Notes: generated from the sequence alone by a model not told the origin. Shown: positions 18,575-28,619, counted from the first letter of the stretch. The stretch is DNA of 64,000 nt from Algoriphagus marinus (GCF_001936475.1 NZ_MSPQ01000005.1:124001-188000), one strand, 5' to 3'. Made by a program: numbers and translations.

Positions 18575-19597
18575 ATGAAAAAAGGGCATCAGATAACGAT
18601 GAAGGAAATAGCCAAGAAATTGGGCGTTTCCGTTTCTACTATTTCCAGAGCATTAAAGGATTCTCCAGAACTCCATCCGGAGACTAAACGGAGGATTGTA
18701 GAGATGGCTAAGGAAATGAATTATCAGCCTAACCTCCTGGCTCAAAGCCTTCGAATCAGCCGCACCAAAACCCTTGGAGTAATCGTACCGGAAATCACTT
18801 CACACTTTTTCGCCTCCTGTATTAGTGGAATCCAGGATTATGCGAATAAACGTGGCTACAATGTCATGATCTGCCAATCCAATGAATCCATTGAACAGGA
18901 AAAAGCGAATATCAAAACACTGGTTGCCACACAAGTAGATGCACTTTTGATCTCTCTAAGTCGGGAAACCAATCATTTCGAGCATTTGGATGAATTATAT
19001 AGCAGGGAGATTCCATTCGTGCTTTTCGATCGCGTACATGAGGAAATGCCTGTTTCAAAAATAACTTTCAACGATACGGGAGGAGCTTATCAGGTAACTA
19101 AACACCTTCTTGAAACTGGCCGAAAGCGAATCATGTACATTTCAGGACCCGAAGATTTATACATTTCCAAAAAGCGCAAAGAAGGGTATTTAAAAGCATT
19201 AGCTGAATTTGGAATCAACGAAAAAGATGAATTAATCAAGGTAACTGACCTGACTCTTGAAGGAAATTTGAAAGTAGCTCAAGAAATCATTGAAATGAAT
19301 CCAAGACCAGACGGAGTGTTCTGCATGATCGACCCATTAGCTGTGGATGTATTAACTTATTGGAAAAGCAAAGGGATCAGAATCCCTCAAGACATGGCAT
19401 TGGCAGGATTTACCAACAACCCAACTTCGGCTGTCGTAGAACCACCTTTAACTACCGTGTCCCAGCCTGGCTATGAAATGGGGAAATTAGCTGTAAGTCA
19501 CTTACTTGACCAACTGGATGGCTTGACATCTGACGACCCCATCTCCATCGTACTGGAAACTACTTTAGTTCCGCGTCAATCAACAGCTCAACTTTAA
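18575..19597 (+). CDS. LacI-family transcriptional regulator
   Basis: A 340-residue regulator. The N-terminal LacI helix-turn-helix and hinge helix occupy residues 7-58 (ITMKEIAKKLGVSVSTISRAL... MNYQPNLLAQSLR). A periplasmic-binding-protein-like effector domain follows, beginning TLGVIVPEITSHFFASCI. It sits 2 bases upstream of galK and is almost certainly co-transcribed with it, so galactose or a galactoside is a reasonable effector. The upstream gap contains an ATTGCAAT palindrome near 18500 that could serve as an operator, which is speculative. Confidence 0.9.
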   Translation: MKKGHQITMKEIAKKLGVSVSTISRALKDSPELHPETKRRIVEMAKEMNYQPNLLAQSLRISRTKTLGVIVPEITSHFFASCISGIQDYANKRGYNVMICQSNESIEQEKANIKTLVATQVDALLISLSRETNHFEHLDELYSREIPFVLFDRVHEEMPVSKITFNDTGGAYQVTKHLLETGRKRIMYISGPEDLYISKKRKEGYLKALAEFGINEKDELIKVTDLTLEGNLKVAQEIIEMNPRPDGVFCMIDPLAVDVLTYWKSKGIRIPQDMALAGFTNNPTSAVVEPPLTTVSQPGYEMGKLAVSHLLDQLDGLTSDDPISIVLETTLVPRQSTAQL

Positions 19598-19599
19598 AA

Positions 19600-20766
19600 A
19601 TGAAAAAACGAATATCCGAAGTTTTTCAAGATCTTTTTTCCCAAAATCCATTAATCGCTTTTGCTCCAGGGAGAATTAATCTTATCGGAGAACATACTGA
19701 TTATCAAGAAGGACTTGTCTTTCCAGCAGCTGTGAAACAAGGGATTTACATAGCTATTGGCCGAAATCAAGAAGGCCATTGTAGGTTATATTCCCTCGAT
19801 TTCGACGAAGAATACACTTTTTCTTTAGATTCGATTTCGCCCCAAAAAGGTCATTGGGTAAATTATGTAATGGGAATGCTAAGCCAATTGAAGCAGTCGG
19901 GATTTGCACCACAAAGCTTTGATATGGTCATCGGAGGTACTATCCCAGTAGGGGCAGGACTATCCTCTTCGGCTGCACTTTCCATCGCAATAGGAACTGC
20001 GATCACTTCCTTATTTAACTATCAAGTATCAAAAAAATCACTGGTTCTTTATGCTCAGAAATCTGAGCATCTCTATGCTGGTGTCAATTGTGGAATCATG
20101 GATCCCTACGCTTCGGCTTTCGGTAAAAAATCCCATGCTCTTCTACTAGACTGCAGAAACAATTCACATGAAGAGATTCCAATTGATTTAGGCCATTTTC
20201 AATTGGTTTTGGTGAATAGTAAGGTCAAGCATAGTTTAGCAGATTCTGCTTATAACAAAAGAAGAATGGCTTGCGAGGAAAGTGTTGAGATTCTGAAAAT
20301 TGAATTTCCGGAAATCAAAACCTTACGTGACATAGCGATTTCTGATCTGGAAAAGGTTGAAAAAATCCTCCCTGAAGAACTTTTTCCCAAGGCCAAACAT
20401 GTAATTACTGAAAATCACCGCGTATTTGAAGCAGCAGAATCACTTCGCCGGCGAGACCTCCTCACATTTGGTAAATTACTCAATGCTTCCCATACAAGCT
20501 TATCTACGGATTTTGAGGTGAGTTGCGCAGAATTAGACTTTTTAGCTAGCCAAGCCCAAGGTATGCTTCAGGTATTAGGATCCCGAATGATGGGAGGTGG
20601 TTTTGGTGGCTGTACTCTGAATCTTGTTGATAAAGAATTTTTAGTAGAGTTTAAGAATCAGATTCAAAATAGCTATCAAAAGGCGTTTGGAATAATCCCG
20701 GATTTCATCGAAGTGGAGCTCTCGGACGGAGCCTCCGTAATCCACTCTGATTCAACCTCTTTTTAA
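19600..20766 (+). CDS. galK: galactokinase
   Basis: A 388-residue GHMP-family kinase producing galactose-1-phosphate. The galactokinase signature FAPGRINLIGEHTDYQEGL is near residues 21-39. The ATP-binding motif PVGAGLSSSAALSIAIG and the third GHMP motif LGSRMMGGGFGGCTLNLV are both intact. Length is normal. It starts 2 bases after the LacI regulator gene. No galT, galE or mutarotase gene is adjacent in this window, so the rest of the Leloir pathway must be encoded elsewhere. Confidence 0.95.
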   Translation: MKKRISEVFQDLFSQNPLIAFAPGRINLIGEHTDYQEGLVFPAAVKQGIYIAIGRNQEGHCRLYSLDFDEEYTFSLDSISPQKGHWVNYVMGMLSQLKQSGFAPQSFDMVIGGTIPVGAGLSSSAALSIAIGTAITSLFNYQVSKKSLVLYAQKSEHLYAGVNCGIMDPYASAFGKKSHALLLDCRNNSHEEIPIDLGHFQLVLVNSKVKHSLADSAYNKRRMACEESVEILKIEFPEIKTLRDIAISDLEKVEKILPEELFPKAKHVITENHRVFEAAESLRRRDLLTFGKLLNASHTSLSTDFEVSCAELDFLASQAQGMLQVLGSRMMGGGFGGCTLNLVDKEFLVEFKNQIQNSYQKAFGIIPDFIEVELSDGASVIHSDSTSF

Positions 20767-20886
20767 AAATAGAATCTATTGTATCAAAAAGAAATAATTG
20801 ACCGTTTAGCAATCAATTCCTCCGAATTTCAGTTAACTCGAAAGATGTTTCTTTTAATTCCCTATTTTCCGAAAAATATTAAACCT

Positions 20887-23800
20887 ATGAATTTCCCAAA
20901 AAACCTAAGAAGCTTAACCCTGCTTCTTTTGATTACCATGGTGGGACTTTGGAGCTGTCAAAACAAGCGCTCTGGAGATCCAAAAGTATTGGTTTTCAGC
21001 AAAACGGCAGGATATTATCACCAATCGATTCCTGCAGGAATCGCTGCCATCCAGAAATTGGGGGCAGAAAATGGATTTGCAGTTGATACTACGACCAACT
21101 CAGAACTATTTAACGAAGAAAATCTAACCCAATATGCTGCGGTTATTTTCCTAAGCACTACCGCAGATGTACTCAACAATTACCAGGAAGCTGAATTTGA
21201 GCGCTATATACAGGCGGGCGGAGGATTTGTTGGAATCCATGCCGCGGCAGATACCGAATACGAATGGGGATGGTACAATCGTCTGGTAGGAGGTTATTTT
21301 GCTGATCACCCTGGGATTAACGACCCTAACCCAAACGTACAACCTGGTTCAATCACTGTAGTAGATAAATCCAATGCATCAACATCCTTCCTTCCAAGTC
21401 CTTGGGACCGAACAGACGAGTGGTACAGCTACAAGAAAATGAATCCGGAAGTCAAGGTTTTATTGACTTTGGATGAGAATTCCTACAAAGGCGGAATGGA
21501 TATGGGCGAACACCCTATCGCATGGCACCATGATTATGATGGAGGTAGAGCCTTCTATACTGGTGGTGGCCATACCAATGAGTCATTTACAGAGGAATTA
21601 TTTTTGAAGCACTTAGTGGCAGGAATTCAATATGCGATAGGAGACAATCTCGAATTGGATTACTCAAAAGCTAAGACAAAACATGTCCCTGAAGAAAATC
21701 GATTTACAAAGACAACTCTTTCTGTCGGTGAGTTTACCGAACCTACGGAAATGACCATCCTTCCCAACTTAGATATTCTTGTAGCTCAGCGAAGAGGTGA
21801 GATTTTACTTTTTGACAATCAAACTGAAGAACTTAAAGAGGTCGCAAAGCTTGACGTCTATTGGAAAACAGATGTAAAAGGAGTTAATGCTGAGGAAGGC
21901 TTAATGGGAATTCAGAAAGATCCCAACTTTGCAGACAACGGTTATGTCTTCGTTTATTATGCACCAACTGGTGATAAGTGGGTAAATCGACTTTCTCGCT
22001 TTACTTTCAAAAACAACAACTGGGATATGGCTTCAGAAGTAGTGATCCTAGATGTAGATTCTCAACGAGATATTTGTTGCCACACTGGAGGTTCAATTGC
22101 TTTTGATAAAGACGGAAATCTATTCCTTTCTACTGGTGACAACTCTACTCCTTTCAACCAAAATGATTCCAAATACATTCTCAATGGGTATGCTCCTTTG
22201 GATGGCAGACCAGGCAGAGAGCAGTGGGATGCCAGACGATCTTCAGGGAATTCAAATGATCTCCGTGGTAAAATCCTTCGAATCAAAGTAAATCCTGACG
22301 GTAGCTACGATATTCCAGAAGGCAACCTCTATCCTAAAGGAACTGAGAAAGCACGAGCTGAAATATTTGTTCAGGGAAATAGAAATCCATACAGAATCTC
22401 AGTAGATCAGAAAAAAGGCTGGGTTTATTGGGGCGAAGTGGGACCTGATGCACGCCTTGACAGTATGGATACTCGTGGTCCAAGAGGCTATGATGAAGTC
22501 AACCAAGCCCGTCAGGCAGGCAACTTTGGCTGGCCATATTTTGTAGGAGATAATTACGCTTATCATGACTTTGATTTTGAAACAGGAACACCGGGTATGG
22601 CTTTCGATCCGGCAAAACCAATAAACAATTCTCCAAGCAATACAGGCTTAAAAGAACTTCCAGCAGCCCAACCGGCATTTATCTGGTACCCCTATGCAGA
22701 ATCGCCGGACTTTCCGGCAGTAGGAACAGGTGGCCGAAATGCCATGGCAGGACCAGTTTACTACCCTGATCTGTATACTTCAGACACCAAATTCCCGGAT
22801 TATTATGCCGGAAAGGTTTTTATTTACGATTGGATTCGAGGTTGGATCAAGGCAGTGACTATGACCGAATCAGGTGATTTTGATAAGATGGAGCCATTTA
22901 TGCCAGGTACAAAATTCAATGCGCTCATCGATATGGAAATGGGACCTGATGGCAGAATGTACATTCTCGAATATGGTAATGGATGGTTCTCTAAAAATCC
23001 AGATTCTGGACTTTCTCGAATAGACTTTAATGGTGGAAACCGTGCGCCTTCTGTCACAGAAATCGTGGCTGACAAAACCTCAGGTAAAGCACCATTGACG
23101 GTGAATTTCAAAGCAACCGCAACAGACCCTGAAAAAGACGCTTTGTCTTTCATTTGGGATCTTGGAAATGGAAAAACTGAAACGACTACTGAGCCTACTC
23201 TGACTTACACCTTTGATCAAATCGGAGAATATGAGGTAAAAGTAACTGCGGCAGATCCTGCTGGTTTGTCAGGCATGAGTGGAATAGCGAGCGTCTATGC
23301 AGGAAATGTTGCTCCGGAAGTTGCTATTGAAATCAAAGGAAATAAGTCATTCTATTTCCCTGGCAAGCAAGTAGCATACGAAATATCCGTCTCAGATGAG
23401 GATCATCCAGATGCTGGAAAAGACATGAGTACACTTTACGTCTCTGCCGATTATCGTGAAGGCGTTGATATGGCCGAAGCGGACATGGGACACAAAATCA
23501 TGACAGATGCTATGGTTGGTAAATCGTTAGTCTCTTCTTTGACTTGTAAGACTTGCCATAAGGAAGCTGAAACCTCCATTGGACCAGCATATACTGATGT
23601 AGCTAAGAAATACACTGAAAAAGACATCCCTTATCTGACTACCAAAATCATGAATGGTGGCGGAGGAGTTTGGGGAGAGACCGTGATGCCTGCTAATCCA
23701 AACCTGAAAGGATCAGAACTAAGTGCTCTGATCAGCTATATTCTTTCTCTTGATCAGACAGCAGCCAAGCCTACTCTACCAGCATCCGGATCTATTGATC

Positions 23801-24333
23801 CAACAATGGGTAAAGCTCCATCATCGTCTGGAACCCTGGTATTGACAGCTTCATACACCGATCAAGGTGGAGAAGGAATTAAGCCGCTCTCTGGATCAAA
23901 AAGTGTGTACTTAATGAACAACACTGTTGATTTAGGGAATGCGGTCAATTTGAAGGACTATACTTCAATGAGTTTTGGTGGAAGAAATCTCTTGATGGTT
24001 CCAAAAACAGAAGCCCATTTTGCCATTAAGAATGTCGATCTTACTGATATCTCTTCAATTATGCTAATCACTGGAACAAGAGATGTGATGTCAGAAGAAA
24101 TGATTTTTGAAGTGCATCTCGATAGTCCTACAGGACCAAAAGTAGCTGAAGGAACATTTGTTCAAGGAGAGTTCAAACCCGATGGTACTGGCACTTCAAT
24201 AAAACCATTTGTACTACCGGTGACGGGAACTTCAGATGGTAAATTGCATACTGTATATGTGACAAGTAAGACTAAAAATGGTGGCGACCCTGGCGCATTT
24301 ATCCTTGTTGGAATTACTTTCATGCCTAAGTAA
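20887..24333 (+). CDS. large secreted ThuA / sorbosone dehydrogenase / PKD / cytochrome c protein
   Basis: The start is placed at the ATG at 20887, giving a lipoprotein signal (LTLLLLITMVGLWSC) and 1148 residues. The domain order is as follows. A ThuA-like trehalose-utilisation domain (VLVFSKTAGYYHQSIP, residues ~30-260). A glucose/sorbosone dehydrogenase-type propeller (~290-720; EGLMGIQKDPNF, GGSIAFDKDGNLFLSTGDN). A PKD domain (~730-820, with FIWDLGNG). A monohaem cytochrome c domain with CKTCH near residue 895 and methionine ligand candidates in VMPANPNL. A C-terminal CBM6-like beta-sandwich. The architecture implies periplasmic or surface oxidation of a sugar with electron transfer to the haem. 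It follows the galK operon by 120 bases. Confidence 0.88.
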   Translation: MNFPKNLRSLTLLLLITMVGLWSCQNKRSGDPKVLVFSKTAGYYHQSIPAGIAAIQKLGAENGFAVDTTTNSELFNEENLTQYAAVIFLSTTADVLNNYQEAEFERYIQAGGGFVGIHAAADTEYEWGWYNRLVGGYFADHPGINDPNPNVQPGSITVVDKSNASTSFLPSPWDRTDEWYSYKKMNPEVKVLLTLDENSYKGGMDMGEHPIAWHHDYDGGRAFYTGGGHTNESFTEELFLKHLVAGIQYAIGDNLELDYSKAKTKHVPEENRFTKTTLSVGEFTEPTEMTILPNLDILVAQRRGEILLFDNQTEELKEVAKLDVYWKTDVKGVNAEEGLMGIQKDPNFADNGYVFVYYAPTGDKWVNRLSRFTFKNNNWDMASEVVILDVDSQRDICCHTGGSIAFDKDGNLFLSTGDNSTPFNQNDSKYILNGYAPLDGRPGREQWDARRSSGNSNDLRGKILRIKVNPDGSYDIPEGNLYPKGTEKARAEIFVQGNRNPYRISVDQKKGWVYWGEVGPDARLDSMDTRGPRGYDEVNQARQAGNFGWPYFVGDNYAYHDFDFETGTPGMAFDPAKPINNSPSNTGLKELPAAQPAFIWYPYAESPDFPAVGTGGRNAMAGPVYYPDLYTSDTKFPDYYAGKVFIYDWIRGWIKAVTMTESGDFDKMEPFMPGTKFNALIDMEMGPDGRMYILEYGNGWFSKNPDSGLSRIDFNGGNRAPSVTEIVADKTSGKAPLTVNFKATATDPEKDALSFIWDLGNGKTETTTEPTLTYTFDQIGEYEVKVTAADPAGLSGMSGIASVYAGNVAPEVAIEIKGNKSFYFPGKQVAYEISVSDEDHPDAGKDMSTLYVSADYREGVDMAEADMGHKIMTDAMVGKSLVSSLTCKTCHKEAETSIGPAYTDVAKKYTEKDIPYLTTKIMNGGGGVWGETVMPANPNLKGSELSALISYILSLDQTAAKPTLPASGSIDPTMGKAPSSSGTLVLTASYTDQGGEGIKPLSGSKSVYLMNNTVDLGNAVNLKDYTSMSFGGRNLLMVPKTEAHFAIKNVDLTDISSIMLITGTRDVMSEEMIFEVHLDSPTGPKVAEGTFVQGEFKPDGTGTSIKPFVLPVTGTSDGKLHTVYVTSKTKNGGDPGAFILVGITFMPK

Positions 24334-24349
24334 TCTGCTAATTAAAATC

Positions 24350-24387
24350 AAAAAAGGCCAATTCCAGATTTGGAATTGGCCTTTTTT
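24350..24387. terminator. bidirectional rho-independent terminator
   Basis: A 17-bp perfect stem (AAAAAAGGCCAATTCCA and its complement) with a 4-base loop has an A-run on the left and a T-run on the right. It can therefore stop both the ThuA/dehydrogenase transcript and the convergent NIPSNAP transcript. Confidence 0.92.
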
Positions 24388-24419
24388 GTTGAGTCCAAAG
24401 AAAGGTTAAATTTCGATCC

Positions 24420-25169
24420 CTACTTTAAAGGAGAAAATGGCAATGTTTTAAACATTACTGCATCAACTTTTTCTACGATTTTGCCTGAGGCTTCGGACTC
24501 ATCCCGAGCCTTAATCCATTCTGGATCCTTTAAAAAAGCCTGGAATCCTGCATCAAAGCTCGCTTGATCTTTAGCCCCGAGAAGGTACAAAAGCTTAGGT
24601 TGTGAGCCGTCTTTTGGTACAGTCATCCAATACGGATAATTTCTCAACCCTTGCTTCTCAAAAAGGTCTTGGGTATGATCTCGGAATCTAGCTTGGATAT
24701 TTGGGACTTTTCCCTCGAATAAGGTATAAGTTCGCATCTGAATCACTCCACTAGGCATGGGCTTGGGATTATCATTGAGATGAGGAGCAAGCACCATAAA
24801 AGTTTGGTCTATACTTTTAACTAAAGGACCATTTACACGAGAAGCCTCGAATGCCTTTTTCCATTCTGGATCATTCATAAAAGACTCCCACATCTGATCT
24901 CTCGACTTTTCATCAGGATAGCCTAATATATAAGTCATCGAATTATCGGTGTTATCCACTGGCACGAAATAGGCAATATTTTCCATCCCAGCCTTTTCAA
25001 ACAACTTTATGGTGTGATTTTCAAAGCGATTCAACAAATCCTGAAGCTTTCCCTCGTTTGCATAGTATTTCCGTACTTCAAAATACCTGGACTTCATATC
25101 AGAGTTTTGCTGCGCAAAACCTGAAAGTGCCAGAAAGAGCAGAAATACGCTTGATAGTATTTTTTTCAT
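24420..25169 (-). CDS. secreted NIPSNAP-family protein
   Basis: A 249-residue protein with a cleavable signal peptide (MKKILSSVFLLFLALSGFAQQ) and two consecutive NIPSNAP domains, that is, ferredoxin-like alpha/beta barrels. The first begins at YFEVRKYYANEGKLQDLLNRF and the second at IQMRTYTLFEGKVPNIQARF. Each includes the D-P-E-W-x-K/x-A element (FMNDPEWKKAF, FLKDPEWIKAR). Periplasmic location is inferred from the signal. The biochemical role of bacterial NIPSNAP proteins is not established. The gene shares a bidirectional terminator with the convergent large dehydrogenase gene. Confidence 0.88.
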   Translation of the reverse strand: MKKILSSVFLLFLALSGFAQQNSDMKSRYFEVRKYYANEGKLQDLLNRFENHTIKLFEKAGMENIAYFVPVDNTDNSMTYILGYPDEKSRDQMWESFMNDPEWKKAFEASRVNGPLVKSIDQTFMVLAPHLNDNPKPMPSGVIQMRTYTLFEGKVPNIQARFRDHTQDLFEKQGLRNYPYWMTVPKDGSQPKLLYLLGAKDQASFDAGFQAFLKDPEWIKARDESEASGKIVEKVDAVMFKTLPFSPLK

Positions 25170-25244
25170 GGTTTTTTTGGGTTTGAAAGATGATAATTTA
25201 GGTGTTTATTTCAATAATGAATTTAAATGAGAGATATAGTCTCT

Positions 25245-25607
25245 TTAAGCTTTCCATGCTTTCCAAAGCGCTGGGCTTAATGCGATAGCGATTATTAATA
25301 AGCCAAAGGTCTCTCGGTTTTCTTCCATTTGTTGGGTTTTCATGGTAAGGTCTTTTTGAGCCCATTCCTGAGAAACCCAATCCCCTACTCCTCCTGGGAA
25401 AAAGTAAATAGCACCCAATAGACATAGTATTACAACCAAGGTGAGCGGTATCTTCGGGAAAATACCTCTAACACCAAGCAAACAAAAAATCACTGCGACT
25501 ACATAGATACTTACCCAAATCTCAGGATCTGGATCATTAAACTGCCAATAGGCAAACAAAGCAAACAATACTGCCCAAATACCAAAGAATATTTTGTTAA
25601 ATTTCAT
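25245..25607 (-). CDS. TMEM220-like small membrane protein
   Basis: A 120-residue membrane protein counted from the ATG at 25607 (MKFNKIFFGIWAVLFALFAYWQFNDPDPEI); the in-frame start 36 bases earlier adds a polar tail and looks less likely. It has three or four hydrophobic helices. The QFNDPDP motif after the first helix is the hallmark of the transmembrane 220 family. A GGVGDW turn and a C-terminal IALSPALWKAWKA helix follow. The function is unknown. It lies 75 bases upstream of the NIPSNAP gene on the same strand, so they may form an operon. Confidence 0.75.
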   Translation of the reverse strand: MKFNKIFFGIWAVLFALFAYWQFNDPDPEIWVSIYVVAVIFCLLGVRGIFPKIPLTLVVILCLLGAIYFFPGGVGDWVSQEWAQKDLTMKTQQMEENRETFGLLIIAIALSPALWKAWKA

Positions 25608-25842
25608 TGAATAAGTCGTTTTGATCAAATCTAACCAAATCAACTCAAAAAAATTACTTTAAAGTGCCAGCATTTTTTAAAAAATTTATGATCTATTCTC
25701 AAATAATTACAGATTCAAGATAATTTTTTAAAAATAAAGAATGAGCCCATGTCTACATATTTTTCCTGCAAATCCTAAGAGATTTACCCCAACTATCAAT
25801 GACACTTTACCTCCTAAAGTCTCTTAACCAGATTACCGAGAA

Positions 25843-26406
25843 ATGATTAAAATCTGTCATGCCCAAACAAACGCTGATTTAGAGAGAATTTTAAAACTAC
25901 AGCGAGAAAATTCCCTATACAGTATCACGTTAGAGGAGAAAAAAACCGAAGGTTTTGTGATGGTTCAACACCTATTAAAGGATTTAAAAGCCTTTGCCAA
26001 AGAAGCACCACAGGTCATTGCAAAAGATGGCGAAGAAATTTGCGGCTATGTTCTAGCCATGCCAAAATCACTTCGGCAATCTATGGCTATGCTTGTACCG
26101 ATGTTTGAGCAAATGGATAAAATTCTAATCCAAGGCCAATCGATCACAGCATATGAATTTATCACCATAGGCCAGGTCTGCATCAAAAAGGGTTACCGAG
26201 GAATTCAACTTTTTGACCAACTCTATGATGCGTATCAAAGCGAGTTCCGGTCAAAATTTGATTTTGCAATCACGGAAATTTCAACGAGCAATATCCGGTC
26301 CATGCGAGCCCATGAACGAGTAGGTTTTAAAACAATTCACACCTTCAAAGACGAATATGAAGAATGGAATATTGTGTGTTGGGATTGGAATAAGGTATTA
26401 GAATAA
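25843..26406 (+). CDS. GNAT-family N-acetyltransferase
   Basis: A 187-residue GNAT-fold protein. The acetyl-CoA-binding region is seen as IGQVCIKKGYRGIQLFDQLYDAY (a Q/R-x-x-G-x-G/A-like loop with YRGIQL), followed by beta5 FAITEISTSNIRSMRAHERVGFKTIHTF. The acceptor is unknown. It is divergent from the TMEM220/NIPSNAP genes and marks the left edge of a strongly AT-rich segment. Confidence 0.8.
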   Translation: MIKICHAQTNADLERILKLQRENSLYSITLEEKKTEGFVMVQHLLKDLKAFAKEAPQVIAKDGEEICGYVLAMPKSLRQSMAMLVPMFEQMDKILIQGQSITAYEFITIGQVCIKKGYRGIQLFDQLYDAYQSEFRSKFDFAITEISTSNIRSMRAHERVGFKTIHTFKDEYEEWNIVCWDWNKVLE

Positions 26407-26801
26407 AAAACTATCTGAACCAAACCGAAGAAAAGGTCTATAAGACAGAAAATATTCTTAAAAAGATAAAATTAAAAGTGAAAAAAAATATTTTGAAAAT
26501 ATAAATAAAGCTATAATCAATTGAAAGTAAGTAGCCTAAATTAAACGAAGTATTAAACCCTATGAATCAAAATCCAATTAAATATTTAGTATTAAATAAT
26601 TATTAAGATCAGGAAAAATTTTTCTCTCAGATAAAAAACTATAATTTTACAAGACATAGTAAATACGAATTTAAAATTTTGTCTTTCTTAATGGGAAGAA
26701 TTTAGTAACCTAGGAATCCTGATTAATTGAATCTTCTTGATTTATATGAAGAACTTTTAGTCAAAAAAATTAGGATTATCAACAATTAAAATTAAATCAA
26801 A
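26407..26801. other. strongly AT-rich leader upstream of the formyltransferase-propeller gene
   Basis: No gene was recognised in this 395-bp stretch. Base composition drops visibly relative to the flanks (long A/T runs, few G+C). Several short stop-rich frames are present. It probably holds the promoter of the gene at 26802 and looks like part of the same acquired segment. Confidence 0.5.
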
Positions 26802-28454
26802 ATGAGAATCGGCATATTAATTCAAGAATTTGAGGTGTTATCAAATTGGGAATTAAGAATAATAAATGAAATCCTAAAAGACCCATCTCTTGAATTGGCT
26901 TTATTAATACAGGACGGGAGAGAAGGGAATAATAGTACAAAAACGCTAAAAAGCAGATTAAATAGATTACTAAAATCTAAGAATATTTTTGGAAAAATAC
27001 TTTTCAGTCTTCAAACAAAAATTGAAAACTTCTTATTTAAAGAAAAAATAACTGTTGATAAAGAAAGAATTATAAGAGAATTAAATAAAATCAATAAAAT
27101 AAATGTAGAACCAAAAAGGAAAGGATTTTTGGATATTTTTGATGATAACGATGTTGATAAAATCAAAAAATATGATCTTGATATTATTTTACGTCATGAA
27201 TTTAATATAATTAGAGGGAGCATATTACAAGCAGCGAAGTATGGTATTTGGTCGTTCCATCATGCTGACAATTTTATTAACAGAGGAGGTCCTGCAGGGT
27301 TTTGGGAAATAGTTTTAAAACAACCTTCTGTTGGTGTTACTTTACAAAAACTAACACCTGAATTAGACGGAGGACTTGTTATAGATAAAGCATTTTTTAA
27401 TCGAAACTGGTCTTTTGTAAGGACAAGCAGACTTATTTTAGAAGGCTCAGTTTCTATTCTACTTAAAAATATTAAAAAATTACAAAATGGTGAATTCAAA
27501 CCAACAAAATCGCTCGTCTATTTCAACCCTCTTTATAAAGCCCCAGGCTTAAAAATGGTCTTAAAATACATGTTTCTTTTTTATTCTAAATTATTAGGAA
27601 GAGCTATGGAAGAAACAAACTATAAGATTTTCGGTCGTCGATTTGATTGTTGGACACTTTTTATAGGAAAAGGTGATTTTCTCAATTCAACATTATTTAG
27701 ATTAAAACCCATAAAACTTCCCAAAAAAGAATTCTGGGCTGATCCGTTCATTTTCAACCATAATAATGATAATTATATATTTTTTGAAAACTATAATTAC
27801 ACTACAAAGAAAGGGAAGATATCCTGCGGGAAAATCACTAATAATGAATTAACTGATATCGCCGATGTTATAGAAACAGACTATCACTTGTCATATCCTT
27901 TTATTTTTAAAGAAAATGAGGATATTTTTCTAATGCCTGAATCAAGTGCTAACAATCGCTTAGAAATATATAAATGTATTAAATTCCCCACAGAATGGGA
28001 ACTTCACACGACAGCATTCGAAAATGAAAAAGTGGCAGATGCCTTTTTCTATACTGATAAAGACAAAACCAAGTGGCTATTCATAAACAAACAAATGGAT
28101 ATTAATGCTCCATTTGAAAGTGAATTATACATTTATAAAGTAAACTCATTTGATTTAAAAGATTTAGAACCTCATAAAAATAATCCGGTCATGATCAACT
28201 CCGAAATAGCAAGGAATGGAGGACCTATTTTTGAATATGAAAATGAAATTTATCGACCATCCCAAGCAAATATTGACGGAATTTATGGACGGGCATTAAA
28301 TATCAATAAAATAGAAAAACTAACTATTGATGAGTACATAGAAAACACCATTGTAACAACTTATCCTAATTTTCAAAAAGGATTAATATCTATGCATCAT
28401 CTACATCAATCAAATGGATTGTTTGTTATTGATGCTGCATATAAAAAAATATAA
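26802..28454 (+). CDS. formyltransferase domain fused to a GINT1-like propeller
   Basis: A 550-residue protein with two parts. Residues ~1-250 look like a formyltransferase (Fmt/PurN-like) fold: YGIWSFHHADNFINRGGPAGFWE and TLQKLTPELDGGLVIDKA match the folate/formyl region, although the usual HPSLLP block is altered. Residues ~290-550 form a beta-propeller resembling the N-terminal domain of glucosamine inositolphosphorylceramide transferase (FWADPFIF... YHLSYPFIFKENEDIFLMPES... KVADAFFYTD). Such fusions occur in surface-polysaccharide clusters of Bacteroidota, so modification of an amino sugar is plausible but inferred. No other polysaccharide genes are adjacent. The gene is much more AT-rich than its neighbours, which points to horizontal acquisition. 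Confidence 0.7.
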   Translation: MRIGILIQEFEVLSNWELRIINEILKDPSLELALLIQDGREGNNSTKTLKSRLNRLLKSKNIFGKILFSLQTKIENFLFKEKITVDKERIIRELNKINKINVEPKRKGFLDIFDDNDVDKIKKYDLDIILRHEFNIIRGSILQAAKYGIWSFHHADNFINRGGPAGFWEIVLKQPSVGVTLQKLTPELDGGLVIDKAFFNRNWSFVRTSRLILEGSVSILLKNIKKLQNGEFKPTKSLVYFNPLYKAPGLKMVLKYMFLFYSKLLGRAMEETNYKIFGRRFDCWTLFIGKGDFLNSTLFRLKPIKLPKKEFWADPFIFNHNNDNYIFFENYNYTTKKGKISCGKITNNELTDIADVIETDYHLSYPFIFKENEDIFLMPESSANNRLEIYKCIKFPTEWELHTTAFENEKVADAFFYTDKDKTKWLFINKQMDINAPFESELYIYKVNSFDLKDLEPHKNNPVMINSEIARNGGPIFEYENEIYRPSQANIDGIYGRALNINKIEKLTIDEYIENTIVTTYPNFQKGLISMHHLHQSNGLFVIDAAYKKI

Positions 28455-28509
28455 TAAATTGACATATATATTAGCTAAAACCAAACAACAAGTACACCTA
28501 CTTTAAACG

Positions 28510-28532
28510 CAAGAGTCTCTTTGAGATTCTTG
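28510..28532 (+). terminator. hairpin after the formyltransferase-propeller gene
   Basis: CAAGAGTCTC and GAGATTCTTG form a 10-bp stem with one G-T pair and a 3-base loop, 56 bases after the stop codon. There is no strong T-run, so termination activity is uncertain. Confidence 0.45.
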
Positions 28533-28619
28533 AAAGTTTGAGATGCAAAAGTATTATCGAATCAAAGTTTGGTAAAAGAAATTATAAATTTTAGATCCAA
28601 ATCAGCACTAAAATATTCT

